Positions 59,427-64,000 of a stretch of 64,000 bases of DNA are shown piece after piece. Positions within the stretch are counted from its first letter, which is position 1; the number at the start of each line of letters is the position of its first letter. The translations under genes were made by a program, and so were the position numbers. The notes beneath the pieces were generated by a model. That model saw only the letters and a list, made by a program, of their open reading frames with translations. It did no database searches and was not told the DNA's origin. Source of the DNA: Diprion similis (taxonomy: Eukaryota > Arthropoda > Insecta > Hymenoptera > Diprionidae); contig NC_060105.1 of NCBI RefSeq assembly GCF_021155765.1, positions 16,897,001 through 16,961,000 of the forward strand. The letters are read 5' to 3'.

Positions 59427-62400
59427 ATGATATTTGATGAAGTTCGAGTGATAGACGATACCGAGGACAACTTCACTTACATCGAAAAAATCATTAAAAG
59501 CAACGAACAGGAAGATGCCTTTTACGTTTTAGACGTAGGCGATGTCGCAAAACAGCACAGAAAATGGCTATCAACAATACCCAGGGTGGAACCTCACTTT
59601 GGTAAATATTTCATTCCAAGAACTCGTTCAATGTTATGTTTACATACGGTTCGAATATTACGTCAGTCAGCTTTAGAAAAGTTTCAATCAGTGCTGTACT
59701 ACCAATGTGCTTCTCGTAAAAATTTGCGATTCGATTCAAACGTTTGCCACTGTTGATAGGAAGTTAATCGTGTTGCTAACTACAGCCGTTTGAAATTAAC
59801 CAATCCGGGAACGTTTAACGTCTCAAGGCCGCTGCCGAGCGCATGACGGTCGAATTCCGATTCTCGTTCGATTCTGACTTGTTCTGTTCTGATCTGATGT
59901 TTAGCCAAAAATCATTACAACACGAACGCACAGGCACACGCACACATGAAAAAAGAGGAGCTGGAAATTGATAAGGTCATTAGTATTATTTTATTTCAAG
60001 CTCGTAGTTTATTTTTTATGATTTGCTCGAAAGCCAGCCAAGGTCTTATGTAATAAAAACGATTGGTTATCTATCAAGAAATCTAAGGTTACCTACGAGT
60101 CTCCTTACAGCATTCAATAACTATAAGAAAATTGTTCATAACATTGTCTTATGTCCCCCTCTGAACTCTTAACATTTCTGCCTAAAACAATTTACTATCA
60201 AACCTATTTTCCCGAGATATTTGAGCACTTCAGTTGATTTTGGATACACTCCATGCTGGCATTTGCGAAATCCCATAACCTGATTACCTCGGTGCTTATC
60301 GATATTATTATCTACTTATTTGATTTCAGCAATAAAATGCAACCCTAATGAAACGGTGATCAAGACATTGGCTGCCCTCAATGCTGGTTTCGATTGTGCT
60401 TCAAAGGTAAGACGAATTCGAAGAGATAAATTTGTAAAAAAAAAATGGAGAACATATTATTATATTTATTTACCTTCAATTTATAGTTTGTTTATCTTAC
60501 GTATTACTGCTAACTCCTAGGGCTGAATTAATAGTCCATGTGATGACTGATTTTTTCGGGCAATTTTCCAACTCGAACGACACAGAACACGCTGTGTATA
60601 TAGGTTTGGGCACTTGGGGTAAGAAAATTGTTCTGCAGCAGTGTCGATTTAATGCGAGAATTTGTTGGATTGAAGGTTACTGTTGGGCAAGCCTATTATA
60701 TCGTATGCACGAGTCTTCGATCGGATTTGATCGCACCCGCGTATTTTTGTTACAAACCTAACCTCTTTGAGTTGCAAATTTTTGTTTTAAAACTTGCCGA
60801 ACGACCAGACAGTATATAACGGCTGAGTGTAAGCGTAGATATGCCAGAAATACATATATTGTATCGTACTTATTTCCTAACCTCAAAATGCTGTGAGAAT
60901 TATGAATAACAAATATGGCAAAATGTGATTGAAAGCTTCCTTGTGACTTTATGTATGCGGTATTAACAAAAAATAGACGAAATTAAAGGACAACCGACCG
61001 GAAGTTTGTGACACTATTTGACATGAGATGACCGGATACGACGGCATATAACATGACATGCCATGACCTGACATGACATTCAATTATGCTTGACAATTAT
61101 TCAATACCGTTAAATGAATCTACGCACTTTAGGCTAGAAAAAAAACCAATTCGAATAAAGTACTATATACTTCAAATACATGCTAATCCCAACTTAAGCC
61201 AGTCTTATCTCGAAATCCTGAAGCCTTGAAAACTTGTGCGCTTGGAGACATTTGATCAGGATACCAAGAAATACAACATATCAAAAATTGAGCTAAATTA
61301 ACGGAAACCACTAACATATGAGACGAGTGCGGGATCCAATACTTTTTATTATTCTAAAGTCTCGTTTTTTTATAAGTAATTGACGAATTAAAATATTTGT
61401 AGAAGTTTTTCATGGATCGTGATAGATTACGGGTACGTTTGGTCTTCTCTTTGTCGTACCTGGCTTTCACGATACAAGCGGCATTTTGAAGTTTTCTATC
61501 ACTTTTGCCAGGTAATCGGATAACAGGAATAATCAATGACTTTGTTTTATGAATTATGAGAGACAGTCGTTATTTATTAGAATATTTCATCTCAATACAA
61601 AATTCAAACTAGATATAACGTTACATTTTCATAGGAACCGACTCATTTAGTCATAATTTATCGATTCGTATAGAAAAAGAATCGAATCGGTGATAATCGA
61701 AACTTTGAAAAACCGAATAATAATTAATCGATCAATCTGGCGTCACAAAGATCGATTCTTCAAAAAACGTCGAAGAATTACGCGGAGAAGACAGTGGCAA
61801 AATGATTCCCATAAGAGGCTTTCAATTATAATTAATATACCGAGAATAACGGTGGAACTTGGCAGATTAGCATTTGACTGCGAATGCTTTAACCTGTCAA
61901 AGTGTCCGTACATTTTATGCAGGCTAGCCTCCTTAACCTTCAGCTGCTGAACGCTACTTATCGAGGTTATGCAGGTGATGCATTTTTTTTCTTCTTTGAG
62001 ATAGAACAGATTTGATATAGTTGATTGATTCGAGAAGGTTTGGAAAGATTTTACTGTCAACTTACTGATGACTGATAAATGTTACGTCTTATACAACATC
62101 ATAATTTCAATTGATCACTTGACGCGGGAGAGTTGGACATCTCATGCTACGTTACGATCAACTTTGCTCCCGTAGTCCAGTCGGAATGTAAAAATAAATT
62201 AAATACCACATTTTTGTTCGGCGGGGGGGGGGGGGGGGGGGGGGTTGGTACTCCAATTGAGTCATTACCATTTTCAAAGAAAGTAAATTACCACTTTCAG
62301 TCAAAAGTAGAAAATGGCCGAAATAATCTAAGTTTACTACCTTTTTTTTTAAAAAATATCGATCATAAACAAAAAGTTGTTGGGACCAAAGCGCTAGAAG

Positions 62401-63906
62401 TTTAACTTTCCCACAAGTTTAGTTATTTTCATTTTCATCAGAAAGTTGAGAATAAGCGGGTTACTTTGTAAAACAAAATTCACTCCAGAATTCAAGATAG
62501 CGGTTGACGCATAAAAAACATTTGGTCGAAAATCTAAATTGAAACTGTCAATGACTCCCCCCCTCCCCCACAGAGAAAAATAAAATTGTAGTGTTCAATT
62601 AATGCAATCGTAAAAGTACGTTCTCACTGGGCTAGACTAAAAAAGTTCGGCGGTATTATCTCAACGACCAATAAGGTTTTTATTTTGCACACGCGCAGTT
62701 GATGACTCAACCCTTCAAGTTTCAACGTTTGATCTCGGTATATAATCAAATAGTCACAAGAATCCAATCATGCTTGGTATGAATGACAAGCACCTTTTGG
62801 TTACAACTTTCAGTTGTGTAAAGGTATTTGAAACTTTTACTATTGCTAAAATTTTCAAAAATATGAACCAATATTGAATGATCGTCACCAGATTTGACCT
62901 TTATTATGTCATAATTTTGAAAGGTATTCATCAATTGCACGCGATGACTGTTGTAGCCAGTATGACGCGCGTTCAAATCAGTGTACTGAAATTTCTACTT
63001 GACCTCAATGTTGAACTGGAAAACACTGTCAAACTGATATTTTCGGGTTTTCCAACATTCCGCCCATTTTGAAAACCTTAGTATCTATTTCTAAAATAGC
63101 CTTTTAATGTGCTGAACATATCCCACAAGTGGTAAAGTAGAATTATTTTTCGTCAAGTGGCTATCAAAAACTACAAAAAAAAATTCGATTAAATTGACCA
63201 AAAGTCCAGGAAACTTTGATAATTTTTGAAACTTTTATTATCGTTTCTAGAAAGGTCAGAAATCTCCCGCATATTTATCCTGAGTGTTAAAATGAGATAA
63301 TCTATTTTGAAGACTAATTTTTTCTTCAATGTATGAAGGAAAACTTGTATCAGATCAGTTATTAGTTCAAACGATTTTCGCTGCTGCGATGATCGCGACG
63401 CATACGCTAACGCAAAACTGTAATCTTTATTTCATCACTGATTGGGTCAAAATTTGACACGATCAGTTTGCCTCGCGGGATCACTTTTCTCTGATCTCTT
63501 CCGATCATCATCGGCAATGAACGCTGGTTGAGAATAATAATTTAACGGGTTCCTAAACAACAACTTTTCAGATAGTATCTGTAATGAAATCCTCTTTATA
63601 CTTTTAGGATCTGTAGCAAAATTGTTATGACATAGTCTTTGTAGTCTTACATCGTATCTATCCAACAATCCAACAGTCGAAGTACAAATACTCAAGTGTA
63701 ATTAGTTATTTTTCTGTTGAACACGTGATGCAGGAAGAAATCAGTCAGGTTTTATCAGCTGGAGTGTCGGCCGATCGCATCATCTTTGCTAATACAATGA
63801 AACAGAATTCACACATCAAGTACGCTAGGATGGTAGGAGTGACCAACCTTACCGTCGACAGCGAAGGGGAATTGTACAAAATGAAGAACTTGTTTCCCGA
63901 GGCAAA
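59427..63906 (+). CDS. Odc: Ornithine decarboxylase, first three coding exons (partial)
   Basis: This PLP enzyme converts ornithine to putrescine, the first step of polyamine synthesis, in the cytosol. Coding exons: 59427-59601, 60330-60406 and 63734-63906, with GT/AG borders and matching phases; 141 codons plus 2 nt are present and the rest lies beyond the window. The first exon gives MIFDEVRVID and ends VEPHF. The second begins AIKCNPNETV with Lys61 (AAA 60335-60337), aligned with the PLP-binding Lys69 of mouse ODC, and goes on with LAALNAGFDCASK. The third gives EEISQVLSAGV, RIIFANTMKQ and VDSEGELYKM, all standard ODC text. The Lys is present, so an active enzyme is likely, but the other catalytic residues (such as the Cys near the C-terminus) are outside. 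An antizyme-inhibitor-like paralogue is therefore not fully excluded. The second intron is 3.3 kb. Confidence 0.92.
61017..61079 (+). repeat. Imperfect (GACAT)n repeat
   Basis: TGACATGAGATGACCGG followed by ATAACATGACATGCCATG and ACCTGACATGACAT, a worn pentamer repeat in the intron. Confidence 0.7.
62223..62244 (+). repeat. Poly-G tract, 22 G
   Basis: An uninterrupted G run followed by TTGGTACTCC, inside the ODC intron. It is the longest homopolymer G tract in the window. Confidence 0.9.
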
Positions 63907-64000
63907 GTAAGTATCTGGATTACTGGCCAAGGTAACAATAGATCCCTTACCAAAAATGACATTATTTAGAAGAGTGCCGTGATCTCCTCATATCGAAGTC
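63907..64000 (+). other. Start of the third intron of ornithine decarboxylase
   Basis: It begins GTAAGTATC directly after the last exon in view. The remainder of the gene is outside. Confidence 0.75.

Larger units (their letters stand above)
60407..63733 (+). other. Second intron of ornithine decarboxylase
   Basis: AT-rich intron of 3.3 kb. It holds imperfect ACATG/TGACATG repeats at 61017-61079 (words such as ATGACATGCCATGACCTGAC) and a 22-G tract at 62223-62244. Short frames here are without recognisable domains. Confidence 0.6.

Noticed and set aside
1..64000. CRISPR array or bacterial operon
   Set aside because: No regularly spaced short repeats; introns, solo LTRs, LINEs and insect-type genes show a eukaryotic nuclear sequence.

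Overview
The window reads as an AT-rich insect nuclear genome. Genes are split by introns with canonical GT/AG sites, spacing between genes is large, and more than half of the recognisable content is transposon debris. The order is not proven. Hymenoptera is my guess, from the general look of the genes and from LTRs of the TGTAAC...GTTACA type.

Three genes are recognisable. (1) 8511-13903 (+): a receptor tyrosine kinase of the PDGFR/VEGFR/Torso group with an Ig domain, three FN3-like domains, a transmembrane helix and a kinase. It is a pseudogene: a frameshift in the Ig exon, two in-frame stops in the third FN3 exon, and a deletion that removed the catalytic centre of the kinase, while every splice site is still intact. 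(2) 36129-37799 (+): an intact, intronless, GC-rich SLC22-type organic cation transporter of 556 residues, followed within 7 nt of its stop by a foldback MITE that carries possible poly(A) signals. (3) 59427-63906 (+): the first three coding exons of ornithine decarboxylase, with a TATA-type promoter; the gene runs off the right edge.

Mobile DNA by region. 0-5 kb: decayed ORFs of uncertain, possibly virus/Polinton-like origin. 5.43-7.55 kb: a hAT-like element. 15.3-17.0 and 26.2-27.6 kb: two solo LTRs of one family, each with a perfect 4-bp target duplication. 18.1-19.5 kb: an element with long terminal inverted repeats. 25.3-26.0 kb: a foldback MITE with a TTA duplication. 33.3-35.4 and 44.1-45.7 kb: two copies of a 1.6-kb repeat, one interrupted by a 552-bp hAT MITE with an 8-bp TSD, the other showing the empty site. 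42.3 kb: a Helitron replicase fragment. 50.1-53.1 kb: an R1-clade LINE with decayed ORF1 and ORF2. 54.5 kb: a second LINE RT fragment. 56.0 kb: a Polinton/adintovirus-like relic.

The most distinctive property of the window is the number of separate long inverted repeats (foldbacks): at least nine of 0.2-1.4 kb, besides smaller hairpins. The three genes do not form a pathway together. No tRNA, rRNA or CRISPR array was found. I see no clear new functional system. The best candidates for a second look are the receptor pseudogene with preserved splicing, the paired filled/empty hAT site, and the dense foldback population.
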